Below, piece after piece: positions 1-8,152 of a DNA stretch of 64,000 nt. A model generated the notes under the pieces. That model worked only from the letters and a program-made list of their open reading frames with translations. It had not been told where the DNA came from and did no database searches. Positions within the stretch are counted from its first letter, which is position 1. Every line of letters begins with the position of its first letter. This stretch comes from Pseudopedobacter sp037968815. GTDB lineage: Bacteria > Bacteroidota > Bacteroidia > Sphingobacteriales > Sphingobacteriaceae. The stretch covers positions 86,616 to 150,615 of the forward strand of contig JBBKWF010000019.1 of the NCBI GenBank assembly GCA_037968815.1, in the 5' to 3' direction. The position numbers and the translations under genes are program-made.

Positions 1-50
1 TTTATTAATAGAAATTACTTTATTAATTTAACGCTCAAACAAAATTAGTA

Positions 51-866
51 TTACCTAATCAACGGATCCTTTTCCTTTGTAAAATGATTATAAACCAATT
101 TATCTAAAAAGTTAGGGATAAACTTTTGTAACGTCACGGTGAGTTTGCCTTGCCCTGTCATTACCAGCAATTTTTTACGAGCAACAACACCGTCAACAAT
201 ACGCTTTGCTACTTCATCGCTACTCATCATTTTACCTTCATCCATAGAAGACTCTCCCTGTGGCTTAGCACTATCATTTAAAGCTACGTTCCGGATATTT
301 GAAGCGGTAAAACCAGGGCAGGCTACCATTACGTGTAAATTATTTTTTAAGTTTTCTGTACGCAGAGATTCAAAAAAACCGTTCATCGCAAACTTAGATG
401 CAGAGTAACCTGTACGTCCTGGCAACCCTTTAAAGCCAGCAATTGAAGAAACGCCTACAACAGAGCCTCCTCTATTTAAAAGTTCGTCAAGTGCGTATTT
501 GGTACAATAAACAGTGCCCCAAAAGTTAATATCCATCACCTTTTTTAACACCTCTAAATCCAAATCTTTAAATAAAGCCCGCATAGAAATACCTGCGTTA
601 TTTACCAAAATATCAATCTGTCCAAAAACGGTAATGGCTTGCAACATTAAATGCCTGCAATCGTCTTCAACACTTACATCCGTTTGTACGGCGAGTGCTT
701 TTACCTTGTATTTATCATGAATCTGTTGCGTAATTTCGCAAAGCTTTACGTATTGCCTTGCAGCAAGCACAACATGAGCGCCTCTTTTAGCAAACTCAAA
801 AGCGCAGGATTCGCCGATACCGCTAGATGCGCCGGTAATTACAACAACTTTACCTTTTAAACTCAT
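51..866 (-). CDS. SDR-family NAD(P)-dependent oxidoreductase
   Basis: A classical short-chain dehydrogenase/reductase of 271 residues, the usual length for a single-domain Rossmann enzyme. The cofactor motif TGASSGIG is at residues 11-18, the NNAG motif at 89-92, and the catalytic Ser-Tyr-Lys set is visible as Ser141, Tyr154 and Lys158 (YSASK). It should reduce or oxidise a carbonyl/alcohol with NAD(P)H in the cytoplasm; the substrate cannot be read from sequence. No signal peptide is present. It is the last gene of a tight minus-strand run (recR, glycosyltransferase, this gene) and starts one base after the glycosyltransferase stop, so it is probably cotranscribed. The left 50 bases of the window contain no recognisable feature. 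Family assignment is firm, specific function unknown. Confidence 0.93.
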   Translation of the reverse strand: MSLKGKVVVITGASSGIGESCAFEFAKRGAHVVLAARQYVKLCEITQQIHDKYKVKALAVQTDVSVEDDCRHLMLQAITVFGQIDILVNNAGISMRALFKDLDLEVLKKVMDINFWGTVYCTKYALDELLNRGGSVVGVSSIAGFKGLPGRTGYSASKFAMNGFFESLRTENLKNNLHVMVACPGFTASNIRNVALNDSAKPQGESSMDEGKMMSSDEVAKRIVDGVVARKKLLVMTGQGKLTVTLQKFIPNFLDKLVYNHFTKEKDPLIR

Positions 867-867
867 A

Positions 868-1644
868 TTAAAATTTTAGAAAATATTTTTTTGCAAAAAT
901 AAACATTGAACCGTAAAAGCTCTTAATATATCTTACACTAAGTTTGTGAGTGCTTTGTCCTTTGAAATGTGTAATGTAAACGGTGGGTAAATAGTAGTTT
1001 TTATAACCTGCCAAACTTAACCGATACGACAAATCTACATCTTCCCCGTACATAAAAAAATGTTCATCAAATAATCCCACCTTATTTAAGGCCTTTTTTC
1101 GTAATAGCATAAAAGCTCCCGTTAAAACATCTACCTGTTCGGTTTCAAACTCATTAACCCAGCCCATATAGTACCGGTTAAAAGTTTTGGATTTCGGGAA
1201 TAGTAGGTAAAGGCCAGAAAGCTTACAAAAAGACACCCAAGGTGTTGGTAAACCTCGTTTTGATTCCGGAAGAAAATCTCCGTTTCCATCAAGCATTCTT
1301 ACGCCTAAACTTCCTGCGTTGGTATGATCATCTAAAAAGCTTATTGCTTTAGTTAATGTATCTGGCGGAGTTACCGTATCTGGATTAATAACCAGCACAT
1401 ATTCGCCTTTTGCTTTTGAAATAGCTTGATTATTAGCCACAGAAAAGCCAACGTTTTTATTATTTGCAATTATATTGATGTTTGGGTAAGTTTCTTGTAC
1501 AAAGCCCACAGTGCCGTCCTTTGAAGCGTTATCTACCACAAAGATCTCACTTTCAATATCCATAGCAGCCACTAATAAAGAGTCAATTGCTTGTTTAAGC
1601 AAGTTTTTGACGTTATAGCTCACTATAATGATAGATAGTTTCAC
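868..1644 (-). CDS. Glycosyltransferase family 2 (rhamnosyltransferase-like)
   Basis: 258 residues with the GT-A fold signature of family 2: the N-terminal strand SIIIVSYN, VDNAS at 37-41, the metal/nucleotide-sugar segment VINPDT around 85-90 (in place of a strict DxD), and the acceptor-side GEDVDLSYR at about 200-208, typical of the rhamnosyltransferase-like WcaA/WbbL group. It should transfer a sugar from a nucleotide donor to a surface glycan or lipid carrier at the inner face of the membrane. No membrane segment is obvious. The start codon is GTG, three bases after the recR stop; no better start lies upstream because the genes are nearly fused. Acceptor and donor are not predictable here. 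Confidence 0.9.
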   Translation of the reverse strand: MKLSIIIVSYNVKNLLKQAIDSLLVAAMDIESEIFVVDNASKDGTVGFVQETYPNINIIANNKNVGFSVANNQAISKAKGEYVLVINPDTVTPPDTLTKAISFLDDHTNAGSLGVRMLDGNGDFLPESKRGLPTPWVSFCKLSGLYLLFPKSKTFNRYYMGWVNEFETEQVDVLTGAFMLLRKKALNKVGLFDEHFFMYGEDVDLSYRLSLAGYKNYYLPTVYITHFKGQSTHKLSVRYIKSFYGSMFIFAKKYFLKF

Positions 1645-1647
1645 AGG

Positions 1648-2265
1648 TTATTTACTAAGCGAGTTTTCATACGGAACTCTGGTAGTAATTGACCTACCTA
1701 AGGTTAGTTCATCGGCGTATTCAATTTCGCCACCAAAGGCAATTCCTCTGGCCAAAGTGCTAATCTTTATATCTGCCGAGTGTAGTTTCTTATTCAGGTA
1801 AAAAATGGTTGTATCACCTTCCATAGTTGCGCTTAATGCAAAAATCAATTCTACTAATTCTTCATTGGCAACTCTTTCAACCAATTGATTAATAGTTAAG
1901 TCTGAAGGCCCAACACCGTCCATTGGTGAAATTAAACCGTTTAAAACATGGTACAAGCCATTGTATTGATTTGTGTTTTCTATTGCCATAACATCCCTGC
2001 TGTCTTCAACCACACAAACAATGCTTTGATTTCTTTTATTAGAAACACAAATCTCACAATATTCAGCATCAGAAATATGATGGCATTTTTTGCAAAACTT
2101 AATGTTATTTTTAAGTAATGTTAAGCTATCAGTAAATTTGGCTACCTCGCTATTGTCTTGGTTTAAAAGATGTAAAACTAAACGTAAAGCTGTTTTTTGC
2201 CCAATACCTGGTAACTTCCCAAATTCTGAAACGGCATTCTCTAATAATTTAGAGGAAAAATTCAT
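1648..2265 (-). CDS. recR: Recombination mediator protein RecR
   Basis: 205 residues, the standard RecR length. Domains in order: helix-hairpin-helix GKLPGIGQKTA at 16-26, a four-cysteine zinc finger with Cys58, Cys61, Cys70 and Cys73, and a Toprim domain beginning VCVVEDSRDV at about 83. RecR works with RecO (and RecF) to load RecA onto SSB-coated single-stranded DNA during gap repair. It is the first gene of a three-gene minus-strand operon with the GT2 and SDR genes (gaps of 3 and 1 bases). ATG start. Nothing unusual in the protein. Confidence 0.97.
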   Translation of the reverse strand: MNFSSKLLENAVSEFGKLPGIGQKTALRLVLHLLNQDNSEVAKFTDSLTLLKNNIKFCKKCHHISDAEYCEICVSNKRNQSIVCVVEDSRDVMAIENTNQYNGLYHVLNGLISPMDGVGPSDLTINQLVERVANEELVELIFALSATMEGDTTIFYLNKKLHSADIKISTLARGIAFGGEIEYADELTLGRSITTRVPYENSLSK

Positions 2266-2484
2266 TTTGCTAAATTAAAAATTAAATGCTAATTAGCGAT
2301 TGTTTTTAATGGCTTTTTAAGACCGTTGCTTAATAGTGAATTGATTGTTTCGATTTTAAATTTGGAGACGGTGTTTAGAGTTTACAGCAAATAAAATATT
2401 TAGACGGATGATGTAAATAATTTGTTCGGTTGCAATTAAATCCCAAAAAAAAGCACAAATTGCTTAAACGATAAAAAACATAAT

Positions 2485-3192
2485 ATGATTGGCGACGATA
2501 AAATAAGAAGTGCATTTGAAAATAAAACCTGGCAAGAGATTAAAGTAACTGATTCTTGGCAGATTTTTAAGATCATGGCTGAGTTTGTTGATGGTTTTGA
2601 AAAGTTGGCTAAAATTGGGCCTTGCGTCTCTATTTTTGGTTCAGCTCGTACTAAAACCGAAAATAAGTATTACGAAATAGCAGTAGAAGTTGGTAAAAGG
2701 CTTACAGAACGAGGTTATGGTGTAATTACCGGTGGTGGCCCCGGAATAATGGAAGCGGGTAATAAAGGCGCTTTTGAAGCTGGTGGTAAATCTGTAGGGA
2801 TAAACATTGACCTTCCTTTTGAGCAGTTCCACAATCGATATATTGATAGAGATAAGGTTTTAGATTTTGATTACTTTTTTGTGAGGAAAGTAATGTTTAT
2901 GAAATACTCTCAAGGATATATTGTACTGCCTGGAGGTTTTGGTACCATGGACGAACTTTTTGAAGCGATGACTTTAATTCAAACTGGTAAAATTGCCCGT
3001 TTCCCAATTGTTTTGGTAGGTGTTGATTACTGGAAAGGTTTAATTGATTGGATTAAAACTACTATGCTAGAGTCGGAGAACAATATCAAGGCAGAAGATT
3101 TGAATTTATTTAGATTAGTTGATACCGCTGAAGAAGCAGCAGAGCATATTTTTAGATTCTACGAGAAATACGTATTGAAACCTAACTTTTAA
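2485..3192 (+). CDS. LOG-family (TIGR00730) Rossmann protein
   Basis: 235 residues with both signatures of the LOG / 'lysine decarboxylase-like' family: GGGPGIMEAGNKGAF starting at 83 and PGGFGTMDELFE at 149-160, plus the conserved Arg in FFVRKV just before. Characterised members are nucleotide 5'-monophosphate nucleosidases (cytokinin riboside 5'-monophosphate phosphoribohydrolases; E. coli PpnN is a longer relative); the old name lysine decarboxylase is wrong. Cytoplasmic, stand-alone gene, divergent from recR across a 219-bp gap in which I see no clear promoter box. ATG start at 2485. Biological substrate here is unknown, likely AMP or another purine/pyrimidine monophosphate. Confidence 0.9.
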   Translation: MIGDDKIRSAFENKTWQEIKVTDSWQIFKIMAEFVDGFEKLAKIGPCVSIFGSARTKTENKYYEIAVEVGKRLTERGYGVITGGGPGIMEAGNKGAFEAGGKSVGINIDLPFEQFHNRYIDRDKVLDFDYFFVRKVMFMKYSQGYIVLPGGFGTMDELFEAMTLIQTGKIARFPIVLVGVDYWKGLIDWIKTTMLESENNIKAEDLNLFRLVDTAEEAAEHIFRFYEKYVLKPNF

Positions 3193-3250
3193 AACACACT
3201 AAAGACTTGCGAGATTATCTGCTACAAAATCAGAAATTTCGTGAGTCTGT

Positions 3251-3628
3251 TTATTTAGACTTACTGATTTTATAAAACATTAAATCGGCAACGGTTTTAG
3301 CTCTACTTTTAGCCAGCTCTGCAGTTTTACCTTCAAAATACTGATCTACCGTTTCGTAAAACATTTGTTTCCAGCGTTCAAAATGTTCTTCAGTTAACTC
3401 AATTTTCTCGTTCAGTTTAAAATGAGCATCTATCACATAACCTTTATAGTCGCTTGTTCCTAGTAAATTAGAACTCCAAAAACGATACATAATTGGTAAA
3501 TGTGTCGCCCAATTTACTTTGGCAACATCATTAAAAATATAACCTAAAGCTTTATCAACAACTACTTTGTCATAAAATTTATCGACTAGTAATTTTACAT
3601 CAGCTTCATTAATTATATCTGCTTTCAT
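3251..3628 (-). CDS. Group III truncated hemoglobin
   Basis: 125 residues, a compact 2-over-2 globin. The pattern fits truncated hemoglobin group III: DKFYDKVVVDKALGYIF at the N-terminus, an RFWSS segment, His69 in DAHF as the likely proximal heme ligand, and the HFERWKQMFYETVDQYF helix followed by KSRAKTVADLMF. Proteins of this class bind O2 or NO and are linked to NO/O2 or peroxide handling in the cytoplasm. It lies 22 bases downstream of a retropepsin-like gene on the same strand, so the two are probably cotranscribed. Family call is good; physiological role is inference. Confidence 0.87.
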   Translation of the reverse strand: MKADIINEADVKLLVDKFYDKVVVDKALGYIFNDVAKVNWATHLPIMYRFWSSNLLGTSDYKGYVIDAHFKLNEKIELTEEHFERWKQMFYETVDQYFEGKTAELAKSRAKTVADLMFYKISKSK

Positions 3629-3650
3629 GTTTTCTGTTTCTAATAAAGAA

Positions 3651-4127
3651 TTAAGCTTTTAGCGTTAATGTTAGCTTTTTATAGTCGATGATAGCATTGT
3701 ATTCTTGCAAAATATCACCACCTAAAACACCTATTACTGGAGGAAGTTCTAATTTTTCGTAAGCAAACTTTATAGCAGATAAGTCAAAAACTGGCGCTTC
3801 ATAATTTTGAATAAGCAAATCACCCAATTTAAGTTCAGGGCAAATCACAAAATAACGTTCCATTGTAGTTGTACCCAAACCAATAGCATGATGGTCTGGT
3901 ACATGGATAATTTGGTCCTCTGGTGCTAAACCAGAAATTATTTCCATATCAAAAGCACTTTTAGAAGCTCCTGTATCCAAAACAGCCTTAAAAACTTGTC
4001 CAAAAACTAATAAATCCACTAAAAGGTGAAAACCATCTCCTTGTAAGTCTACCAACTCAAGAGGCAAAGATATATGGTCGCACCCCTCTCCTTCTAAAAA
4101 AGCGTTATTTGTATTGTTTTTCTGCAA
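3651..4127 (-). CDS. Retropepsin-like aspartic protease domain protein
   Basis: 158 residues with one retropepsin-type active-site motif, DTGAS at 51-55, and the second-half GVLGGDILQ loop around 134-142 that follows Ile/Val-rich strands, as in the bacterial clan AA single-domain proteases that act as homodimers. No signal peptide or membrane segment, so cytoplasmic. The start used is TTG: an in-frame TAA lies just upstream and there is no ATG before the conserved domain, so TTG (or another near-cognate codon) must be used. It precedes the globin gene by 22 bases. Substrate unknown. Confidence 0.75.
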   Translation of the reverse strand: MQKNNTNNAFLEGEGCDHISLPLELVDLQGDGFHLLVDLLVFGQVFKAVLDTGASKSAFDMEIISGLAPEDQIIHVPDHHAIGLGTTTMERYFVICPELKLGDLLIQNYEAPVFDLSAIKFAYEKLELPPVIGVLGGDILQEYNAIIDYKKLTLTLKA

Positions 4128-4180
4128 AACAGATGATTGTTTAAATTAATTTAACAGGATTAGTTTTTCTTGTAAAAGAA

Positions 4181-4208
4181 AAATGCCCCTCCAAATGGAG
4201 AGGCATTT
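4181..4208 (-). terminator. Rho-independent terminator after mdh
   Basis: A 12-bp stem (one mismatch) with a 4-base AAAT loop, followed on the minus strand by a run of T with a single C. It sits 14 bases beyond the mdh stop and before the retropepsin gene, so it should end mdh transcripts. Confidence 0.8.
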
Positions 4209-4221
4209 CTTGAGTTTTTTA

Positions 4222-5148
4222 TTAAAGACTCAAAACGTTATTCATGGTTCTAACAGCGTCAGCACTTTTATTAAACTCAGCTTGTTCAGCATCGCTTAAT
4301 TTGAAGTCCATAATTTTTTCCCATCCGTTTTTACCTAAAATAACAGGTACTACTAATGAAATATCTTTTTGTCCGTATTCGCCGTCTAAAGCTACACCAC
4401 AAGAAATTAGTCGTTTCTCGTCACGTACAATCGCTTCAACCATTGCAGCTGTACCAGCACCTGGTGCATACCAAGCAGAAGTACCAATTAATTTAGTTAA
4501 AGTAGCACCACCAACCATAGTAGCCGCAACAACTTTATCTTGTTGTTCTTTGCTTAATAATTGAGTTACCGGAATACTGTTCCAAGTAGCATGGTTAATT
4601 AAAGGAATCATAGTAGTATCACCGTGACCACCAATAACTACAGCATTTAAATCTGCTGGAGAGCAACCTAACTCTTGACTTAGGTAATATTTAAAACGAG
4701 CAGAATCCAATGCGCCACCCATACCAATAATTTTTTCTTTAGGTAAACCAGAAGTTTTTAAAGTCAAATAATTCATGGTATCCATTGGGTTAGAAACCAC
4801 AATGATGATGGTATTTGGAGAGTGCTTTAAAATGTTTTCTGTTACAGATTTAACAATACCTGCGTTGGTACCTATTAACTCTTCACGAGTCATTCCCGGT
4901 TTGCGGGGTAAACCAGAAGTAATTACCACAACTTCAGAGTCAGCAGTAGCAGCATAATCATTAGTAACGCCTTTAATTTTAGTATCAAAACCTAAATACG
5001 ATGCTGTTTGCATCATATCAATAGCTTTACCTTCAGCAAAACCTTCTTTGATATCTAATAAAATTAATTCTTCTGATAATTCTCTTCTTGCGATGTTATC
5101 AGCACAAGTTGCACCTACTGCACCTGCTCCAACTACGGTAATTTTCAT
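4222..5148 (-). CDS. mdh: Malate dehydrogenase
   Basis: 308 residues, LDH-like type III malate dehydrogenase. Seen: the NAD-binding GAGAVGAT at 7-14, substrate loop GLPRKPGMTREELI with the two substrate arginines, VSNPMDTM, and the catalytic His in GGHGDTTMIP. It interconverts malate and oxaloacetate with NAD+ in the TCA cycle. Single gene with its own terminator; upstream is a 487-bp intergenic region carrying a small repeat cluster. ATG start. The Arg in the specificity loop (rather than Gln) fits malate over lactate. Confidence 0.97.
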   Translation of the reverse strand: MKITVVGAGAVGATCADNIARRELSEELILLDIKEGFAEGKAIDMMQTASYLGFDTKIKGVTNDYAATADSEVVVITSGLPRKPGMTREELIGTNAGIVKSVTENILKHSPNTIIIVVSNPMDTMNYLTLKTSGLPKEKIIGMGGALDSARFKYYLSQELGCSPADLNAVVIGGHGDTTMIPLINHATWNSIPVTQLLSKEQQDKVVAATMVGGATLTKLIGTSAWYAPGAGTAAMVEAIVRDEKRLISCGVALDGEYGQKDISLVVPVILGKNGWEKIMDFKLSDAEQAEFNKSADAVRTMNNVLSL

Positions 5149-5275
5149 GATTTATTTTGATTTTATGTTGTTTATTAAATAATGGCACAAGTTAAGTACT
5201 AAGTTCTTTAAATCGAAAATTTTTGGCTACTTAGTGTAAAAATAATTAGAAGAAAATACCGTGGTGTGATAATCA

Positions 5276-5516
5276 AGATATAAGAGCCGAGAACCAAGAC
5301 AATTTGTGTTCTAAATGAGATTTAATTTCAGTACTCAATCTTCCTTGTTAAGTAGAGTCAGGATGAAAGAGCCAAGAATCAAGATAAATTATTCTTGAGA
5401 TGAAATTTGCCTCTAGTACTCCGTTATTCTCTTAATTGTTAAGTAGAGTTAGGATGAAAGAGCCAAGAATCAAGATAAATTATTCTTGAGATGAAATTTG
5501 TCTCTAGTACTCCGTT
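5276..5516. repeat. Intergenic tandem repeat cluster, three copies
   Basis: Between mdh and the Hsp70 gene. Two 79-bp copies (5347-5425 and 5438-5516) begin GTTAAGTAGAGT and end CTCTAGTACTCCGTT; they differ at only two positions by eye and are offset by 91 bp. A third, diverged copy at about 5276-5340 keeps the AGAGCC-AAGA and AGTACTC parts. No ORF or promoter box explains it. The remainder of the 5149-5635 gap holds only the putative Hsp70 promoter. Confidence 0.85.
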
Positions 5517-5611
5517 TCACGCCTTCAAGACTCAACCCTTTTCTCACTCAATCATTCTCTTATTAAAAAAACCAATGACATTTTTATAACAAGCTTTCTA
5601 TCAAAACATAT

Positions 5612-5619
5612 TACATTTG
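5612..5619 (+). promoter_or_regulatory. Putative Bacteroidota -7 box for the Hsp70 gene
   Basis: TACATTTG matches the Bacteroidota -7 consensus TAnnTTTG, 16 bases before the ATG. A T-rich stretch at 5581-5585 is at roughly -33 spacing but lacks a clear TTTG. No CIRCE-like inverted repeat is seen. Confidence 0.4.
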
Positions 5620-5635
5620 CCACTACAGAAAGATT

Positions 5636-7474
5636 ATGGCAAAAGTTTCGATTAACATAGCAACAGGTTCTATACAAAAAGAAGATATAATTGTAGGTAT
5701 TGATTTAGGCACAACCAATTCTTTGGTGGCTTTTATTGATCCTGATAATCAAGCAAAGGTAATTAACGACACTGGAAAAGGTGTTTTGGTACCTTCTATT
5801 GTCCACTTTAATGTCAACGGGGAAGTTGTGGTTGGCGACGAGGCTAAAGATTTTTTAGTTAGCGACCCACAGCGCACTATTTTCTCCGTAAAACGCTTAT
5901 TAGGTCGTTCTTACCAGGATTTACAAGCTCATCAAGATTATTTTTCTTATAAAATTATTGATGATGCTAACGATGAGAGTTTAGTGAAAATTAAGGTTGG
6001 CGACACTTTCTACACTCCTATTGAACTATCAGCACTGATTTTAAAGGAGTTAAAAGCTAGAGCAGAACATGCCTTAAAAACCAATGTTAACAGAGCGGTA
6101 ATTACCGTTCCTGCTTATTTTAATGATTCGCAACGCCAAGCAACCCGTGATGCTGGAAAATTAGCTGGTTTAGATGTTTTACGTATTGTGAATGAGCCAA
6201 CTGCGGCATCTTTGGCTTATGGAATCGGTTTAAACCCAGATGAGCAAAAAACCATTGCTGTTTATGACTTAGGTGGCGGAACCTTTGATGTTTCTATCCT
6301 GAAAATTGAAAACGGAATTTTTGAAGTTTTAGCAACCCACGGAAATACTTTTTTAGGTGGTGATGATTTTGACCGAGCAATTGTTGATTACTGGATTAAG
6401 CAGAATAATCTTTCCGGAGATATACCAATGCAAGAACTTCGTTTAAAAGCCGAAGAAGCTAAGAAAGCACTCTCCCATCAGAGCTTATTCAACGAAAAGA
6501 TTGGAGATATTTTTTGCACAATAGATCAGCAAACCTTTGAAAGCTTAATTAACGATAAAGTACAAGAGACGATTTCTGCTTGTAAAAGTGCCTTAAAGGA
6601 TGCTAATTTAACTGTTGATGCAATTGATGAAGTAATTATGGTGGGAGGTTCTACCCGTACCGCTTTAGTTAAAAGTCAGGTTTCAGCATTTTTTGGAAAA
6701 GCAGTTAATGATACCATAAACCCAGACGAGGTAGTTGCATTAGGTGCAGCTTTACAGGCCGATGTTTTGTCTGGAAACAGAAAAGATATTTTGTTGTTAG
6801 ATGTTACCCCACTTTCTTTAGGGATTGAAACTATGGGTGGCTTAATGGATACCATTATCCCCCGGAACTCTAAAGTACCTACTAAAGCTGGCAGACAATA
6901 CACGACTTCAATTGATGGGCAGGTAAATATGAAAATTGCGGTTTACCAAGGTGAAAGAGATTTAGTGAAAGAGAACCGTAAACTGGCAGAGTTTGAATTA
7001 AAAGGAATTCCATCTATGCCTGCAGGCTTGCCAAAAGTAGATATTAACTTTTTGTTGAATGCCGATGGTATTTTAAGGATTCAAGCTGTAGAACTACGTT
7101 CAGGTGTAAAACAGGAGGTTGATGTAAAACCAACTTACGGGCTAAAAGATGAAGAAGTAGAGCAAATGCTTTTAGATTCGGTAACCTACGCCAAAGATGA
7201 TGTTGCGCAAAGAATGGTAGTTGAAGCTAAAACCGAAGGTGAACAAATGGTTTATACCGTAGAAAGGTTTTTAAATAAGAATGGAAGCTTTTTAAATCAG
7301 GAAGAAACTGATAAAACCAAAGAATTAGTCGCTGATTTAAAGCAGGCAATCCAAAATGCCAATAAAGACGATATTTTAAACGCTATTGATGCTTTAAACG
7401 AATATACCCGCCCATTTGCAGAACGCTTGATGGACGAAGCTGTATCCCAAGCGATGAGGGGAAAAAATATTTAA
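5636..7474 (+). CDS. hscA: Hsp70-family chaperone, HscA-like
   Basis: 612 residues. The ATPase domain starts after a short N-terminal extension with VGIDLGTTNSLVA and includes VPAYFNDSQRQATRDAG, ivNEPTAASLAYG, DLGGGTFDVS and VGGSTRT; the interdomain linker DVTPLSLGIE is at about 390-400, then a substrate-binding domain. The N-terminal leader, the relatively short length and the lack of a low-complexity acidic tail resemble HscA (Fe-S cluster assembly Hsp70) more than DnaK. HscA helps release Fe-S clusters from the IscU scaffold with HscB. No hscB, iscU or fdx lies in the window, so the specific role is inferred from protein shape only. A generic DnaK paralogue remains possible. Confidence 0.8.
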   Translation: MAKVSINIATGSIQKEDIIVGIDLGTTNSLVAFIDPDNQAKVINDTGKGVLVPSIVHFNVNGEVVVGDEAKDFLVSDPQRTIFSVKRLLGRSYQDLQAHQDYFSYKIIDDANDESLVKIKVGDTFYTPIELSALILKELKARAEHALKTNVNRAVITVPAYFNDSQRQATRDAGKLAGLDVLRIVNEPTAASLAYGIGLNPDEQKTIAVYDLGGGTFDVSILKIENGIFEVLATHGNTFLGGDDFDRAIVDYWIKQNNLSGDIPMQELRLKAEEAKKALSHQSLFNEKIGDIFCTIDQQTFESLINDKVQETISACKSALKDANLTVDAIDEVIMVGGSTRTALVKSQVSAFFGKAVNDTINPDEVVALGAALQADVLSGNRKDILLLDVTPLSLGIETMGGLMDTIIPRNSKVPTKAGRQYTTSIDGQVNMKIAVYQGERDLVKENRKLAEFELKGIPSMPAGLPKVDINFLLNADGILRIQAVELRSGVKQEVDVKPTYGLKDEEVEQMLLDSVTYAKDDVAQRMVVEAKTEGEQMVYTVERFLNKNGSFLNQEETDKTKELVADLKQAIQNANKDDILNAIDALNEYTRPFAERLMDEAVSQAMRGKNI

Positions 7475-7634
7475 TTTATTTAAATTTTTATTTCCTCATA
7501 AGGGATTGATAGCAAGAAACTTATTTAATTTTTCTTTAATAGTTTTGATTTACTGATTAATTTAATGAGTTTTTTGGCAACTAAATGTCAAACTACTCGT
7601 AAAACGTAGCAATCAAACCCTAGGAAAATTTAGC

Positions 7635-8120
7635 ATGAGATTGATTCTACTTTTAATCACCTTATTTTTTACTCAAAACGTTTTTTCTCAGTCGATAAAA
7701 CGATCTGTTTTATCAGCCCAAGGAACTTCTAAAACACTTCCTTCAGGAGTTTTTATCAGCCAATCAATTGGACAACAAGGTGTAATTGGTGCAACCGGTG
7801 CTGGTGTATATACCATACAACAAGGTTACCAGCAGAACTTACAGTCCATGTACGCTCCTATTATTGTGCTTAATCAAATTACTACAGATGTTTTTCCAAA
7901 ACCATTTAAGGATGTGGTGAATTTTAAGTTTTCAGAACCTATCACTTCCGAAATAACGGTAATTCTACACAGCGCAAGTGGTAGAATCGTTTTTCAGCAG
8001 AATTTCCCCGCTCCACAATATCTTCTAACCGTCAATTTCGGCGAACTCGTTCCGCAAGCTTATGTGGTACAATTAAATGCTAAAAATTATCACTTCACAA
8101 GTTACTTACTAACTAATTAA
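7635..8120 (+). CDS. Small secreted protein with divergent T9SS-like C-terminal domain
   Basis: 161 residues. A clear signal peptide (RLILLLITLFFTQNVFSQ) is followed by about 60 residues containing GQQGVIGATGAGVYTIQQGYQQ, a pattern common at the N-terminal side of short Bacteroidota sorting-domain proteins. The last ~75 residues, from VFPKPFKDVVNF to the end, resemble a T9SS type A sorting domain: the usual YPNPF is altered to FPKPF, followed by alternating beta strands with SASGRIVF and a final QLNAKNYHFTSYLL. If functional it would be exported and linked to the surface through the type IX system. It is the first of three same-strand exported-protein genes with short gaps (32 and 10 bases), so it may be an operon partner of the fibre protein. 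Function otherwise unknown. Confidence 0.7.
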   Translation: MRLILLLITLFFTQNVFSQSIKRSVLSAQGTSKTLPSGVFISQSIGQQGVIGATGAGVYTIQQGYQQNLQSMYAPIIVLNQITTDVFPKPFKDVVNFKFSEPITSEITVILHSASGRIVFQQNFPAPQYLLTVNFGELVPQAYVVQLNAKNYHFTSYLLTN

Positions 8121-8152
8121 CAGTTTTTCACACTGTTTTTCTTAATATCAAT

